Shown here: piece after piece, positions 44,624 through 54,890 of the stretch
Layout: each line of letters begins with the position of its first letter
How positions within the stretch are numbered: position 1 is the stretch's first letter
Source of the DNA: Paenarthrobacter aurescens
Lineage (GTDB): Bacteria > Actinomycetota > Actinomycetes > Actinomycetales > Micrococcaceae
Direction of reading: 5' to 3'
Assembly: GCF_041549525.1 (NCBI RefSeq)
Contig: NZ_CP157456.1
Coordinates: 2,356,001 to 2,420,000, forward strand
DNA length: 64,000 nucleotides
Made by a program: the position numbers and the translations under genes
Notes under the pieces: model-generated
Told to the model about the DNA's origin: nothing
What the model saw: the letters and a program-made list of their open reading frames with translations, nothing else
The model's database searches: none

Positions 44624-47251
44624 ATGGCTGAATCAACGCAGGGTATAGACACGCCCGCCACCGCCCCCATCAACGTTCCCGACAAGCCGGCCCTTGAGGG
44701 CCTTGAGGCTGCCCTGACGCAGCGCTGGCTCACTGAAGGAACCTACAAGTTCAATCCGGACACCACCCGGGAGCAGGTCTACTCGATCGACACTCCCCCG
44801 CCCACGGCATCCGGCTCGCTCCACGTGGGCCACATGTTCTCCTTCACCCAGACTGACGTCCAGGCACGCTACATGCGCATGACCGGCAAGAACGTCTTCT
44901 ACCCCATGGGTTGGGATGACAACGGCTTGCCTACCGAGCGCCGTGTCCAGAACTACTACGGTGTGCGTTGCGATCCCGCCATCCCTTACAAGGCCGATTA
45001 CACGCCCCCGGCACAGCCGGCCAAGAACCAGCGCGACTTCGACGTCGTTTCGCGCCAGAACTTCATCGAACTGTGTGAAGAACTCGCTGTTGAGGACGAG
45101 AAGGTCTTCGAGAACCTGTTCCAGACCCTCGGCCTGTCCGTCGACTGGGACCTGACGTACCGAACCATTGACGACACCTCCCGTGCGGTGTCCCAACGCG
45201 CTTTCCTGGCAAACCTCTCCGCGGGAGACGCCTACATGGCTGAGGCACCCACCCTGTGGGATGTGACGTTCCGCACCGCTGTTGCCCAGGCCGAGCTTGA
45301 GGACCGCGAAGTTGCCGGCGCCTATTACCGCTACCCCTTCTTCACCGAAGACGGCGAGAAAATCTTCATCGAGACCACCCGCCCGGAGCTGCTTGCTGCC
45401 TGCGCAGCCCTGGTGGCAAATCCCGACGACGAACGGTACCAGCCGCTCTTCGGCAAGACGGTGAAGTCTCCGCTCTTCGATGTGGAGCTGGAGGTCAAGG
45501 CACACCCGCTGGCCAAGGCGGACAAGGGATCCGGCATCGCCATGGTGTGTACGTTCGGTGACCTGACGGATGTCACCTGGTGGCGAGAACTGCAGCTGCC
45601 CACGCGCGCCATCATGGGCCGCGACGGCCGCATCATTGCCGATACCCCTGAGTGGATCACCACCGACGCCGGCAAGGAAGCTTACGCTGCGATCGCAGGC
45701 AAGACCGCCTTCTCAGCCAAGGAAGCCGTGGTGGAACTGCTCAAGGCAGCGGAGCTGCTGGACGGCGAGCCGAAGAAGATCACCCACCCCGTGAACTTCT
45801 TCGAAAAGGGTGACAAGCCCCTCGAGGTTGTTACCTCCCGTCAGTGGTACATCCGCAACGGCGGCCGCGATGAGGAACGCCGCGAACGCCTGATCGGCCG
45901 AGGCCAGGAAATCACCTTCCACCCGGCCTTCATGCGTTCCCGTTACGAGAACTGGATCGCCGGCCTCAACGGTGACTGGCTCGTATCGCGCCAGCGCTTC
46001 TTCGGAGTGCCCATCCCCGTCTGGTACCCGCTCGATGCCCAAGGCAACCCGGACTACGATCACCCCATCCTGCCCTCGGATGAGATGCTCCCCGTCGATC
46101 CGGCCGCTGACGCCGCCCCCGGCTTCGAAGAATCCCAGCGGGACCAAGCCAACGGCTTCACCGGTGACGCCGATGTACTGGACACCTGGGCCACATCATC
46201 TCTGACCCCCCAGATTGTGGGTGGCTGGAGCCGGGATGAGGAACTGTTCTCCAAGGTCTACCCGTTCGACCTCCGCCCGCAGGGACACGACATCATCCGC
46301 ACCTGGCTGTTCTCCTCTGCCGTTCGTGCCGATGCCCTGCAGAAGAGCGCCCCGTGGAAGCACGCGGCCATCTCCGGCTGGATCCTTGACCCGGACCGCA
46401 AGAAAATGTCCAAGTCCAAGGGCAATGTTGTTGTGCCCACGGACGTCCTGAACGAGTACGGCTCGGATGCCGTTCGCTATTGGGCTGCCTCGGCCAAGCT
46501 CGGTGCGGACACCGCTTACGAGATCGCGCAGATGAAGATCGGCCGCCGCCTGGCCATCAAACTGTTGAATGCTTCGAAGTTCGTGCTGAATCTCGGTGCC
46601 ACCGAGAATTCAGTGGTGACCTCTGACCTGTCCGTACTGACCAACCCGCTGGACAGGGCACTGCTGGCCCAACTTTCGGACGTCGTGGCGCAGTCCACCA
46701 AGGCTTTCGAGAACTACGACTACGCCCGGGCACTGCAGATTACCGAGTCGTTCTTCTGGCAGTTCACCGACGACTACGTGGAGCTCATCAAGGACCGTGC
46801 TTACGGCGCCGCAGGCGAGACCGAACAGGCCTCCGTCCTCGCTGCCCTGGCCACCACCCTGGACTCGCTCCTGCGCCTGTTTGCACCGTTCCTGCCCTTC
46901 GCCACAGAAGAGGTTTGGGGCTGGTGGCGCACAGGATCTGTTCACCGCGCCCAGTGGCCTGCGGCCTTGGAAATTACCGATGGCGACACCACCATGCTCA
47001 GCACAGTGGGAATTGCGCTCAGCGGCATTCGCAAGGCCAAGTCCGAGGCCAAGGTCAAGCAGCGGACCGAAGTGTTGTCTGCATCCATTACGGCTTCTGA
47101 GCTGCTGGTGGCCCAGTTGAAAGCCGGCTTGGGTGACCTGAAGGCTGCCGCCAACGCAAAGGAGATCACTCTGCAGTCCGGTGAAGGCGAACTCACGGTC
47201 AGCGATGTGGAGTTGGCGCCTGCCGAGGAGACGCCTGCGTCGCAGCAGTAG
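44624..47251 (+). CDS. valS: Valine-tRNA ligase
   Basis: 875 residues, class I synthetase. HIGH motif in PPTASGSLHVGHMFSFTQTD; KMSKS motif in RKKMSKSKGNVVVPTD; a CP1 editing domain lies between, and a short C-terminal helical arm ends the protein. It follows ATG 44624 with neither a Shine-Dalgarno nor a clean -10: AACAAT 6 nt upstream is a degenerate candidate. It is divergent from the SDR gene (73 nt apart). Confidence 0.97.
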   Translation: MAESTQGIDTPATAPINVPDKPALEGLEAALTQRWLTEGTYKFNPDTTREQVYSIDTPPPTASGSLHVGHMFSFTQTDVQARYMRMTGKNVFYPMGWDDNGLPTERRVQNYYGVRCDPAIPYKADYTPPAQPAKNQRDFDVVSRQNFIELCEELAVEDEKVFENLFQTLGLSVDWDLTYRTIDDTSRAVSQRAFLANLSAGDAYMAEAPTLWDVTFRTAVAQAELEDREVAGAYYRYPFFTEDGEKIFIETTRPELLAACAALVANPDDERYQPLFGKTVKSPLFDVELEVKAHPLAKADKGSGIAMVCTFGDLTDVTWWRELQLPTRAIMGRDGRIIADTPEWITTDAGKEAYAAIAGKTAFSAKEAVVELLKAAELLDGEPKKITHPVNFFEKGDKPLEVVTSRQWYIRNGGRDEERRERLIGRGQEITFHPAFMRSRYENWIAGLNGDWLVSRQRFFGVPIPVWYPLDAQGNPDYDHPILPSDEMLPVDPAADAAPGFEESQRDQANGFTGDADVLDTWATSSLTPQIVGGWSRDEELFSKVYPFDLRPQGHDIIRTWLFSSAVRADALQKSAPWKHAAISGWILDPDRKKMSKSKGNVVVPTDVLNEYGSDAVRYWAASAKLGADTAYEIAQMKIGRRLAIKLLNASKFVLNLGATENSVVTSDLSVLTNPLDRALLAQLSDVVAQSTKAFENYDYARALQITESFFWQFTDDYVELIKDRAYGAAGETEQASVLAALATTLDSLLRLFAPFLPFATEEVWGWWRTGSVHRAQWPAALEITDGDTTMLSTVGIALSGIRKAKSEAKVKQRTEVLSASITASELLVAQLKAGLGDLKAAANAKEITLQSGEGELTVSDVELAPAEETPASQQ

Positions 47252-47305
47252 CCTATAGCTCATTTCCGGCCAAAAGAGTTCAGGCAGGAGATTTTGGACA
47301 AAGGG

Positions 47306-47349
47306 GAAGCCCCATCAGCGTTTTGCCGTTGGTGGGGCTTCGACTTTTC
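47306..47349 (+). terminator. Intrinsic terminator after valS
   Basis: A stem of about 15 bp including wobble pairs (GAAGCCCCA with TGGGGCTTC outermost, 47306-47314 and 47333-47341) is followed by GACTTTT. The rest of 47350-47611 shows no gene. Confidence 0.75.
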
Positions 47350-47611
47350 GGCTGTCCGGTGATGGCTTGACAGTCTGGCGGAATCCTTGGATTTTCAGGT
47401 CTTCCTACCTCATCACTGGTAGGTTGCTTCCAACTTTGCCAAAGGCTGCGTTGGTTGCAATCACTGAATCTTTGGTTTCCGTGTCCCTCTTCTTTCGAAG
47501 TGGGTAAGAACTATTGTGGTCCCGTTAATGGAGCTGCACAAGGCCTTTGCGCGAACTACAAACCTGTAGTTCTCCTGCCGTTCCCAGGGCACCTGTGGCA
47601 GAGTATTGTCC

Positions 47612-48487
47612 ATGCCGGAACTGCCCGAAGTGCACGGACTGTGCATGTACTTGGACACCCAACTCCACGGAGCCGTGCTGACCGAGGTCCGCATCAACTC
47701 CTTCTCTGCGCTCAAGACGGCCGATCCCCCTTTCACGGAGCTGGAGGGACGGACAATCCGTGGGGTACAACGGCTCGGCAAGTTTGTGTGCCTCGACGCC
47801 GGCGGCCTCTACTTTGTGTTCCATCTGGCCAAGGCCGGCTGGGTACGGTACACCGAGCACCCCTCTTCAGCCGGATTGCGCATGGGTAAAAGCAATATTG
47901 CGGCCCGCCTCTTGTTGCACCGGCCCTCGGATGACGCCCACATCGGGGTGGACTTGACTGAAGCCGGGACCAAAAAGAGCCTGGCAATCCACGTGGTGAA
48001 GGATCCGCAGGATGTTCCCGGCATTGCCACCCTCGGGCCGGAGCCCCTCAGCCCGGATTTCGACCTCGATGCACTGGCAGGCATCCTCGGGGCAAGTTCG
48101 CAGCAGATCAAAGGGCTCCTGCGAAGCCAAAGCGTCATTGCCGGCATAGGCAACGCCTACAGCGATGAGATTCTCCACGCCGCCAGGATTTCGCCCTTTG
48201 CCACCGCCAAGTCCTTGGACCAGGCAACCGTGACACGGCTCTATGACGCCATGCAGGAAGTTCTGGTGGGGGCGGTCAACGCAGCAGCCGGCAAGCCATC
48301 CAGCGAGCTCAAGGACACCAAGCGCAGCAACTTCAGGGTGCACGCCCGCACGGGCCTACCTTGCCCGGTGTGCGGGGATACAGTCAGGGAGGTGTCCTTT
48401 GCGGACACCTCCCTGCAGTACTGTGCTACGTGTCAAACCAACGGAAAAATCCTGGCTGACCGGCGAACTTCACGGTTCTTGAAGTAG
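47612..48487 (+). CDS. Fpg/Nei-family DNA glycosylase-like protein
   Basis: 291 residues. The start ATG 47612 leaves Pro2-Glu3 (PELPEV), the catalytic N-terminus of Fpg/Nei enzymes, and the Lys of RLGKFVCL matches the conserved active-site Lys. A helix-two-turn-helix region (GIGNAYSDEILHAARISPF) and a CxxC...CxxC zinc finger (LPCPVCGDT; YCATCQ) follow. The zinc-finger Arg normally present before the third Cys is Thr here (SFADTSLQYC). It may therefore differ in substrate or be inactive. A Nei-like paralogue lies at 54003. Confidence 0.9.
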   Translation: MPELPEVHGLCMYLDTQLHGAVLTEVRINSFSALKTADPPFTELEGRTIRGVQRLGKFVCLDAGGLYFVFHLAKAGWVRYTEHPSSAGLRMGKSNIAARLLLHRPSDDAHIGVDLTEAGTKKSLAIHVVKDPQDVPGIATLGPEPLSPDFDLDALAGILGASSQQIKGLLRSQSVIAGIGNAYSDEILHAARISPFATAKSLDQATVTRLYDAMQEVLVGAVNAAAGKPSSELKDTKRSNFRVHARTGLPCPVCGDTVREVSFADTSLQYCATCQTNGKILADRRTSRFLK

Positions 48488-48497
48488 CCGTGCACAC

Positions 48498-49112
48498 CTA
48501 GTTGAATTCGGGGCTTTCAGTGCGGCTGCGCTTGAGTTCGAAAAAGTGGGGGTAGCCGGCCAAAGTCACCGTGGCGTCCCAGATCTTTCCGGCTTCCTCA
48601 CCACGGGGAATACGGGTCAGGACCGGGCCGAAGAACGCCGTGCCGTTCACGGCTACCACGGGAGTTCCTACGTCCTGGCCTACCAATGAGATGCCTGACT
48701 CGTGGCTCGCCCGCAACTGGGCATCGTATTCCTCTGAGTCCGCGAAGCGTGCCAGCTCAGCAGGCAGGCCGGTCTCGGCCAAGGCTTTACGGATAACCGA
48801 TGCACGGTCCTTGTTGCCCTCATGATGGATCTGCTCCCCCATGGCATCGTAAAGAGGCTTCACGTAGCTGCTGCCATGGATCTCCTGGGCTGCGATGATC
48901 ACGCGAACAGGACCCCAGCTGTCGTCCATCATTGCCCGGTAATCCTCGGGCAGATCCCGGCCCTCATTCAGCACCGAGAGGCTCATGACGTGCCATTCGG
49001 TCTCGATCCCCCGCACCTGCTCCACTTCGCCGATCCAACGCGAGGTGATCCACGCAAACGGGCAGACGGGATCGAACCAAAAATCAGCCTTGTTGACGTT
49101 CTGCTCGGGCAC
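48498..49112 (-). CDS. Mycothiol-dependent nitroreductase-like (Rv2466c family) DsbA-fold protein
   Basis: 204 residues, thioredoxin fold with an inserted helical domain. Close to Mycobacterium Rv2466c, a mycothiol-dependent oxidoreductase: ADFWFDPVCPFAWITSRW, WHVMSLSVLNEGRDLPEDYR, VGTPVVAVNGTAFFGPVLTR and IPRGEEAGKIWDATVTLAGY. The active site is CPFA, where Rv2466c has CPWC, so only one thiol remains. GTG 49112 is chosen because AGAGGAG lies 6 nt upstream. Confidence 0.9.
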   Translation of the reverse strand: MPEQNVNKADFWFDPVCPFAWITSRWIGEVEQVRGIETEWHVMSLSVLNEGRDLPEDYRAMMDDSWGPVRVIIAAQEIHGSSYVKPLYDAMGEQIHHEGNKDRASVIRKALAETGLPAELARFADSEEYDAQLRASHESGISLVGQDVGTPVVAVNGTAFFGPVLTRIPRGEEAGKIWDATVTLAGYPHFFELKRSRTESPEFN

Positions 49113-49192
49113 AGGTAACTCCTCTGAAGGGTATGAAAGCGACAGGATAGTGGCCCTGGGAGGAACCACGTCTTGTTGAGGCCAACAGGTGG

Positions 49193-50482
49193 CTAAGCCG
49201 ACTTATTCCGGCGCTTGGCCACGACGTCGTGGGCGATCATGGTCGGTTGCGCGGTCTTTGCCACCACGTCAGCGGTGATCACCACGGTTGCTATGTCATC
49301 CCTGCTGGGGAGGTCGAACATAACGGGCAGCAGTACATCTTCCATGATGGCCCGGAGACCACGTGCACCGGTGCCACGCTCAAGCGCCTGATCCGCTATG
49401 GCGTCCAGGGCGTCGTCCTCGAACTGCAGCTCAACGCCATCAAGCTGGAACATTTTCTGGTACTGCTTCACCAACGCGTTCTTGGGCGTGGACAGGATCT
49501 GGATCAAAGCCGGCCGGTCCAGGCTGGAAACTGTGGTGATCACAGGAAGACGCCCAATGAATTCCGGGATGAGGCCGAACTTGAGCAAGTCCTCCGGCAT
49601 AACCTCGCCGTACGTGTCAACGTTGTCCCGGGCCTCGTTCAGGGGGGCGCCAAAACCGATGCCCTTCCGGCCGGACCGTGAACCAATGATGTCTTCGAGC
49701 CCGGCGAAGGCACCGGCCACAATGAAGAGAACATTGGTGGTGTCGATCTGGATGAATTCCTGGTGAGGGTGCTTCCGGCCGCCCTGCGGCGGAACGGAGG
49801 CCACAGTGCCTTCCAGGATCTTCAGGAGAGCCTGCTGCACACCTTCGCCGGAGACATCCCGGGTGATGGAAGGGTTCTCGCTCTTACGGGAGATTTTGTC
49901 GATCTCGTCGATGTAAATGATGCCCTGCTCTGCCTTTTTGACATCATAATCAGCAGCCTGAATGAGTTTGAGCAGGATGTTTTCTACGTCCTCGCCCACA
50001 TATCCAGCTTCGGTCAAAGCTGTGGCGTCTGCTACGGCGAACGGCACATTAAGCCGGCGGGCCAGCGTCTGTGCGAGGTAGGTCTTACCGCAACCGGTGG
50101 GACCGATCAGCAGGATATTGGACTTGGCGATCTCCACATCTTCATGATGCGAACCCTCCCCGAGGCTGCCGGTCTTGGGAGCATGACCGGCTTGAATGCG
50201 CTTGTAGTGGTTATAAACAGCAACCGCCAGTGAGCGCTTGGCCGGTTCCTGGCCGATCACGTATTCCTGCAGGAAGTCGAAGATTTCACGGGGTTTAGGC
50301 AGTTCAAAGCTACCAAGATCGGAAACTTCAGCGAGTTCCTCTTCGATGATCTCGTTGCAGAGTTCGATGCACTCATCGCAGATGTACACACCGGGCCCGG
50401 CAATCAGCTTCCGTACCTGCTTCTGGCTCTTTCCGCAGAAAGAACACTTCAGCAGATCCGTGCTCTCGCCAATCCGAGCCAT
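49193..50482 (-). CDS. clpX: ATP-dependent Clp protease ATP-binding subunit ClpX
   Basis: 429 residues. ClpX unfolds substrates and feeds them to ClpP. An N-terminal zinc-binding domain ([20 protein letters not shown]), Walker [17 protein letters not shown], Walker [12 protein letters not shown], pore loop [10 protein letters not shown], and an IGF-type ClpP loop region ([13 protein letters not shown]). ATG 50482 follows GAAGGG; the open frame continues upstream. It is last in tig-clpP1-clpP2-clpX, with a hairpin before it. Confidence 0.98.
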   Translation of the reverse strand: MARIGESTDLLKCSFCGKSQKQVRKLIAGPGVYICDECIELCNEIIEEELAEVSDLGSFELPKPREIFDFLQEYVIGQEPAKRSLAVAVYNHYKRIQAGHAPKTGSLGEGSHHEDVEIAKSNILLIGPTGCGKTYLAQTLARRLNVPFAVADATALTEAGYVGEDVENILLKLIQAADYDVKKAEQGIIYIDEIDKISRKSENPSITRDVSGEGVQQALLKILEGTVASVPPQGGRKHPHQEFIQIDTTNVLFIVAGAFAGLEDIIGSRSGRKGIGFGAPLNEARDNVDTYGEVMPEDLLKFGLIPEFIGRLPVITTVSSLDRPALIQILSTPKNALVKQYQKMFQLDGVELQFEDDALDAIADQALERGTGARGLRAIMEDVLLPVMFDLPSRDDIATVVITADVVAKTAQPTMIAHDVVAKRRNKSA

Positions 50483-50612
50483 GTGGGAATCCCTTCGTTG
50501 CATGCGGGTGATGCGGCTCCACGCCGTACTCAAGTGTGCGGCTGCGCCGCGGTTGGCACCACCGTGACAACATCCACTCTAGGTCACAATGGGCTGCTTA
50601 GGTGGAAACAGA

Positions 50613-50651
50613 ACGCCGGTGCGGTCCATATTTCGTGAACCGCACCGGCGT
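50613..50651 (-). terminator. Hairpin between clpP2 and clpX
   Basis: A perfect 13-bp GC-rich stem (50613-50625 with 50639-50651) with a 13-nt loop. On the minus strand it continues TCTGTTTCC. It may end or attenuate the tig-clpP transcript before clpX. Confidence 0.65.
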
Positions 50652-50664
50652 CCAAATCCCTGAA

Positions 50665-51324
50665 CTACCGGGTAATTGCCTGAGGCTTGATCTTCCGTGA
50701 GTCCAGCACCTGATCAATAAGACCGTAGCTCAGTGCATCAGCAGCGGTAAGAATCTTGTCTCGCTCGATGTCGTTGTTGACCTGTTCGGACGTGCGGCCC
50801 GAGTGGTGCGCCAATGTGTCCTCAAGCCAGGTGCGCATGCGCATGACTTCCGCAGCCTGGATCTCGAGGTCGGACGCCTGTCCACCCTGGCCACCGGAAA
50901 GAGCCGGCTGGTGGATCAGGACGCGGGCGTTCGGCAAAGCAAGTCGCTTACCGGGCGTACCAGCGGCAAGGAGGACAGCAGCGGCGCTTGCGGCCTGACC
51001 CAGGCATACGGTCTGGATCTCCGGGCGGATGTACTGCATGGTGTCATAGATGGCCGTCATGGCCGTGAACGAGCCACCCGGAGAGTTGATGTAAAGGGTG
51101 ATGTCGCGGTCCGGGTCAGTTGATTCCAGAACCAACAACTGGGCCATGATGTCATCAGCGGAAGCGTCGTCCACCTGGACGCCGAGGAAGATGATGCGGT
51201 CCTCGAACAGCTTGGTGTACGGGTCCTGGCGCTTGAAGCCATAAGGCGTGCGCTCCTCGAACTGGGGCAGGACGTAACGGCTGGACGGGAGATTACCGGC
51301 AGACCATCCGAAGTTGTAGTTCAT
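50665..51324 (-). CDS. clpP2: Clp protease proteolytic subunit, ClpP2 type
   Basis: 219 residues. It resembles mycobacterial ClpP2: [38 protein letters not shown]. The catalytic Ser is in [14 protein letters not shown] and His in ARVLIHQP; Asp follows in the C-terminal part. In actinobacteria ClpP1 and ClpP2 form mixed tetradecamers that work with ClpX or ClpC. It lies 39 nt after clpP1. Confidence 0.96.
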   Translation of the reverse strand: MNYNFGWSAGNLPSSRYVLPQFEERTPYGFKRQDPYTKLFEDRIIFLGVQVDDASADDIMAQLLVLESTDPDRDITLYINSPGGSFTAMTAIYDTMQYIRPEIQTVCLGQAASAAAVLLAAGTPGKRLALPNARVLIHQPALSGGQGGQASDLEIQAAEVMRMRTWLEDTLAHHSGRTSEQVNNDIERDKILTAADALSYGLIDQVLDSRKIKPQAITR

Positions 51325-51363
51325 GTTCTTTACTCCTGGGGTTTCAGTGGTTCTTAGTGCCGG

Positions 51364-52002
51364 TTAGTTGTCGGAGTTCGACTGGTTGGCCGTTCCGCCG
51401 CCACCTGCAACAGAACCGGCGTGAGCCGAGATCTTGTCGAAGAAGCCGTATTCCAGTGCCTCAGCGGCCGTGAACCACTTATCGCGGTCGTTGTCCTTGA
51501 GGATGGTTTCCACGGATTGTCCGGTCTGTTCTGCCGTGAGTTCTGCCATGACTTTCTTCATGTGCAGGATCAGCTCTGCCTGAATCTTGATGTCCGACGC
51601 CGTTCCGCCGATGCCGCCTGAAGGCTGGTGCATCAGGATACGGGCGTTGGGCGTTGCGTAACGCTTGCCCTTGGTGCCGGAGGACAGGAGGAACTGACCC
51701 ATGGACGCTGCCAGACCCGTTGCCACGGTAACGACGTCGTTGGGGATGAACTGCATGGTGTCGTAGATTGCCATGCCGGCCGTGACAGAACCACCCGGGG
51801 AGTTGATGTACAGGTAGATGTCCTTCTCCGGGTCCTCGGCCGAAAGGAGGAGGAGCTGAGAGCAAATGGCGTTGGCGTTCTCGTCACGGACTTCAGAGCC
51901 GAGCCAGATGATGCGCTCTTTCAGCAGGCGGTTGTAGATGTAGTTGTCCTGGGCCGCGGGATCGACAGTTGCCATCCGGGGAGCCTCTGATTGCTGTGAC
52001 AT
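51364..52002 (-). CDS. clpP1: Clp protease proteolytic subunit, ClpP1 type
   Basis: 212 residues. Catalytic Ser in [15 protein letters not shown], His in [11 protein letters not shown], Asp in the DRDKWFTA region. The sequence [20 protein letters not shown] identifies the ClpP1 side of the pair. ATG 52002 follows AGAGG at about 10 nt. It is upstream of clpP2 in the same operon. Confidence 0.96.
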   Translation of the reverse strand: MSQQSEAPRMATVDPAAQDNYIYNRLLKERIIWLGSEVRDENANAICSQLLLLSAEDPEKDIYLYINSPGGSVTAGMAIYDTMQFIPNDVVTVATGLAASMGQFLLSSGTKGKRYATPNARILMHQPSGGIGGTASDIKIQAELILHMKKVMAELTAEQTGQSVETILKDNDRDKWFTAAEALEYGFFDKISAHAGSVAGGGGTANQSNSDN

Positions 52003-52151
52003 AAGTACTTACCTCTCGCTGGTGCCAGTGACCTCACTGAACTTCACTACTTGGACACTAACCGTTTTCACGGGCGATTTGTTCGCCGAAATCGCACTGT
52101 TCGCTGACGGCGCACGTCTGCGGTTGAGCACGAATGTCCAGCCTTAAAGCA

Positions 52152-52185
52152 AACCAGCCCCGGATCGTGTGATCCGGGGCTGGTT
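52152..52185 (-). terminator. Intrinsic terminator after tig
   Basis: A perfect 15-bp stem AACCAGCCCCGGATC/GATCCGGGGCTGGTT with a 4-nt loop, 12 nt after the tig stop. The minus strand continues TGCTTTAAGG. Confidence 0.8.
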
Positions 52186-52196
52186 GGAGTTGTTGA

Positions 52197-53579
52197 CTAG
52201 AACTTCACTGCTGCGGGGTCATCGCTTGCAGGAGCGTCAGCTTCTTCGCTTGCTTCAACAGCTGCGGCCTCTTCGGCTGCTGCTTCGCCTGCAGGGCGAA
52301 CGAAGTCGGTGAGGTCAACCTTGTTGCCCTCTGAGTCCACTACCTCGGCCTGGCCAAGCACAACGGCCAGAGCCTTGCGGCGGCGAACCTCGGAAACCAT
52401 CATGGGAACCTGGCCGCTCTGATCAATGATCTGGGCGAACTGGTTGGGATCCATGCCGTACTGGCTTGCCGTGGTGACGATGTAGTCGATCAGCTCGTTC
52501 TGGCTGACGTCCACTTCTTCCTTGTCAGCAATGGCATCAAGGATGATCTCGTTCTGGAAGGCGCGCTCGGTGTTGGCCTTGACCTCGGCGCGGTGCTCCT
52601 CGGTGTCGTGGTCACCTTCGCCGTGAGCGTTCTCCGGGTTGAAGTGAGCTTCGATCTGCTCTTCAACAACCGAGTCCGGAACAGGGACCTCAACAAGTTC
52701 AACCAGCTTGTCCAGAACCTTGTCGCGGGCTTCAACACCCTGCTCCACAACCTTGGAGTCGGCAGCCTGCTTGGCGAGGTCCTCACGGAGCTCGGCAAGG
52801 GTGTCGAATTCGGAGGCGAGCTGGGCGAAGTCGTCATTTGCCTCAGGAAGCTCGCGCTCCTTGACGGCCTTGACAACAACCTTGACCTGCGCGGCTTCAC
52901 CGGCGTGGTCTCCGCCAACAAGGGTGGTCTCGAAAATTGCCTCTTCGTCGGCCGAGAGGCCGGTTACGGCTTCGTCGAGGCCTTCGAGCATGGTGCCGGC
53001 GCCCACCTGGTAGGAAAGGCCGGAAGCGGAATCGATGTCTTCGCCATCAATGGTGGCGGTGATGTCGATGGTCAGGAAGTCATCGTTCTTGGCAGGACGC
53101 TCAACGGACTTCAGCGTGCCAAAGCGGCCGCGCAGTTCGTCCAGTGCCTTGTCGACATCAGCTTCGGAAGACTCAGCCGCAGCAACCTCGACCTTGATGC
53201 CGGCGTAGTCCGGCAGCTCGATCTCGGGGCGGACATCAATTTCAACCTGGAACTTGAGTTCGCCATCGGTTGCGGACGGATCCGGAACCTCAGTGATCTC
53301 AACTTCGGGACGGCTCAGGGGGCGAACGCCCGTTTCCTGAACTGCAGCCTGGTACCAGCCGTTGAGGCCATCATTGATGGCGGTCTCCAGAACGTAGCCG
53401 CGGCCAACGCGCTGGTCGATCAGCTTGGAGGGAACTTTGCCCTTGCGGAATCCGGGAACCTGGATCTGCGAAGCAACGGTCTTGTACGCGGCATCGATGC
53501 TCGGCTTCAGTTCCTCAAAGGGAACCTCAACGTTGAGCTTGACCCGCGTTGCGGTGAGGTTCTCGACAGCGCTCTTCAC
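52197..53579 (-). CDS. tig: Trigger factor
   Basis: 460 residues. Ribosome-bound chaperone with peptidyl-prolyl isomerase activity. The ribosome-binding loop is [10 protein letters not shown], followed by an FKBP-type domain ([20 protein letters not shown]) and helical arms. The C-terminus is an acidic Ala/Glu-rich tail. GTG 53579 follows CAGGAG by about 10 nt. First gene of the tig-clpP1-clpP2-clpX cluster; a terminator-like hairpin sits after it. Confidence 0.97.
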   Translation of the reverse strand: MKSAVENLTATRVKLNVEVPFEELKPSIDAAYKTVASQIQVPGFRKGKVPSKLIDQRVGRGYVLETAINDGLNGWYQAAVQETGVRPLSRPEVEITEVPDPSATDGELKFQVEIDVRPEIELPDYAGIKVEVAAAESSEADVDKALDELRGRFGTLKSVERPAKNDDFLTIDITATIDGEDIDSASGLSYQVGAGTMLEGLDEAVTGLSADEEAIFETTLVGGDHAGEAAQVKVVVKAVKERELPEANDDFAQLASEFDTLAELREDLAKQAADSKVVEQGVEARDKVLDKLVELVEVPVPDSVVEEQIEAHFNPENAHGEGDHDTEEHRAEVKANTERAFQNEIILDAIADKEEVDVSQNELIDYIVTTASQYGMDPNQFAQIIDQSGQVPMMVSEVRRRKALAVVLGQAEVVDSEGNKVDLTDFVRPAGEAAAEEAAAVEASEEADAPASDDPAAVKF

Positions 53580-53647
53580 AGTCTAAGTACTCCTGAATTT
53601 GTGGGTATGGGGTTCTGTCGTGTCCCTGAAGCGACACAAACACAGAG

Positions 53648-53722
53648 TCGGGGTGACAGGATTTGAACCTGCGACTTCCTGCTCCCAAAGCAGGCGCTCT
53701 AGCCAAGCTGAGCTACACCCCG
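53648..53722 (-). tRNA. tRNA-Pro(TGG)
   Basis: Cloverleaf on the minus strand: acceptor CGGGGTG/CACCCCG, D arm TAGCTCAGC-TTGGCTAGAG, anticodon stem CCTGC/GCAGG around TTTGGGA, giving anticodon TGG, and T arm GGTTCAAATCC. Discriminator A; 3' CCA not encoded. It lies 68 nt upstream of tig. Confidence 0.96.
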
Positions 53723-53850
53723 AACGCACAGGACAGTCTACGGGGAAGTGAGCCAAGAATGCACATTTGACACTGCCGCCGGAATTAGGTTTAGTTGTAC
53801 CCGGCTTCAACAGCCACCGGGAAGATGTTCAGAACAAGAATATCCGTCCT

Positions 53851-53924
53851 GGGGACGTAGCTTAATGGTAAAGCCTCAGTCTTCCAAACTGATTACGCGG
53901 GTTCGATTCCCGTCGTCCCCTCCA
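53851..53924 (+). tRNA. tRNA-Gly(TCC) with encoded CCA
   Basis: Acceptor GGGGACG/CGTCCCC, short D loop (AATGG), anticodon stem TCAGT/ACTGA around CTTCCAA, giving anticodon TCC, T arm GGTTCGATTCC. Discriminator T followed by CCA (53922-53924). Divergent from tRNA-Pro across 128 nt, which should hold both promoters. Confidence 0.96.
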
Positions 53925-53929
53925 AGAAG

Positions 53930-53959
53930 AAGGGCCCCGATCCACGGATCGGGGCCCTT
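53930..53959 (+). terminator. Intrinsic terminator of tRNA-Gly
   Basis: A perfect 14-bp stem (53930-53943 with 53946-53959), tight loop, followed by TCTGTTTTCC. It begins 5 nt after the CCA end. Confidence 0.85.
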
Positions 53960-54002
53960 TCTGTTTTCCGGAACCGCGTTGGATTTGCTTGCCGGAACTG
54001 CG

Positions 54003-54890
54003 TTAGACCTGGCAGCCAGGGCACCAGTAGAGTTTGCGGGCGCCGATTTCCGCCATACCCACCAGCGTTCCGCAGGCGCGGCAGGGAAGGCCGTCCCGCT
54101 TATAAACAAAGTGGGCATCGGCGTCGGGCGCTACAACACCGCTACCGGTCCACAGCGCGGACGGAGTGGTAACAATCCGTCCATCACGGACGCCGTCGGA
54201 CATGGTGGCCACGGTGTCGTCCCAGAGCCGTCCGGCCGTTTCGGCATCGATGCTGCTTCCCGGTGTCCATGGATCCACTGCTTGGCGAAACAAAACCTCG
54301 GCCCTGTAAATGTTGCCTACACCGGCAAGGACGGACTGGTCCATCAACAGCAGCGCCACAGGTGTCTTGCGGCGGCGCAGGCGCCGGCTGAATTCTTCGC
54401 GGTCCCCCGGGCGATTGCGCAGGGGATCGGGCCCCAATCGGTCCAACACGGCCTGGGCCTCGGCAGAGGTGATCGCCGCGCAGGTGGTGGCGCCCCGGAG
54501 ATCGGCCCAGCCATGGCCGGAGACCAGGCGGACCCGGACGGCTCCTACCGGCGCCGGAGGGCCGGTGTACTCCCCTGTATCCGAAGATGGCCCCGCTTCC
54601 CGCTCGCCAATGCGGCGAGGAGCGCCAATGCTGGAGGCGCCGGTGAAGGAACGGTCTCCGCCAAAGCTCCACGCCCCGTAAAGTCCCAAATGGACATGGA
54701 GGAAGAGCTCATGATCAAACCTGAGGAAGAACTGCTTCCCATGGGCCGTCGCCTCCAGCATCGTGTGGCCGGTAAGGAGCTCCGCGCCAGCGGTGAACCT
54801 GCCTTGCGGGCTGGAAACATCCAGGCGCCGGCCCCCAAAAACGTCCTGGAATTGACGGGCCAACCTATGGACCGAATGCCCCTCAGGCAC
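54003..54890 (-). CDS. Nei-like (endonuclease VIII family) DNA glycosylase
   Basis: 295 residues. The GTG at 54890 gives PEGHSVHRLARQF with the catalytic Pro2-Glu3. LFLHVHLGLYG, the helix-two-turn-helix region (GVGNIYRAEVLFRQAVDP) and a zinc finger (PCRACGTLV; YWCPGCQV) complete the family plan, and the zinc-finger Arg (GARKLYWC) is present. It removes oxidised pyrimidines or similar lesions and cuts the backbone. GTG overlaps the rpiB stop by 1 nt, so the two are coupled. Confidence 0.94.
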   Translation of the reverse strand: MPEGHSVHRLARQFQDVFGGRRLDVSSPQGRFTAGAELLTGHTMLEATAHGKQFFLRFDHELFLHVHLGLYGAWSFGGDRSFTGASSIGAPRRIGEREAGPSSDTGEYTGPPAPVGAVRVRLVSGHGWADLRGATTCAAITSAEAQAVLDRLGPDPLRNRPGDREEFSRRLRRRKTPVALLLMDQSVLAGVGNIYRAEVLFRQAVDPWTPGSSIDAETAGRLWDDTVATMSDGVRDGRIVTTPSALWTGSGVVAPDADAHFVYKRDGLPCRACGTLVGMAEIGARKLYWCPGCQV

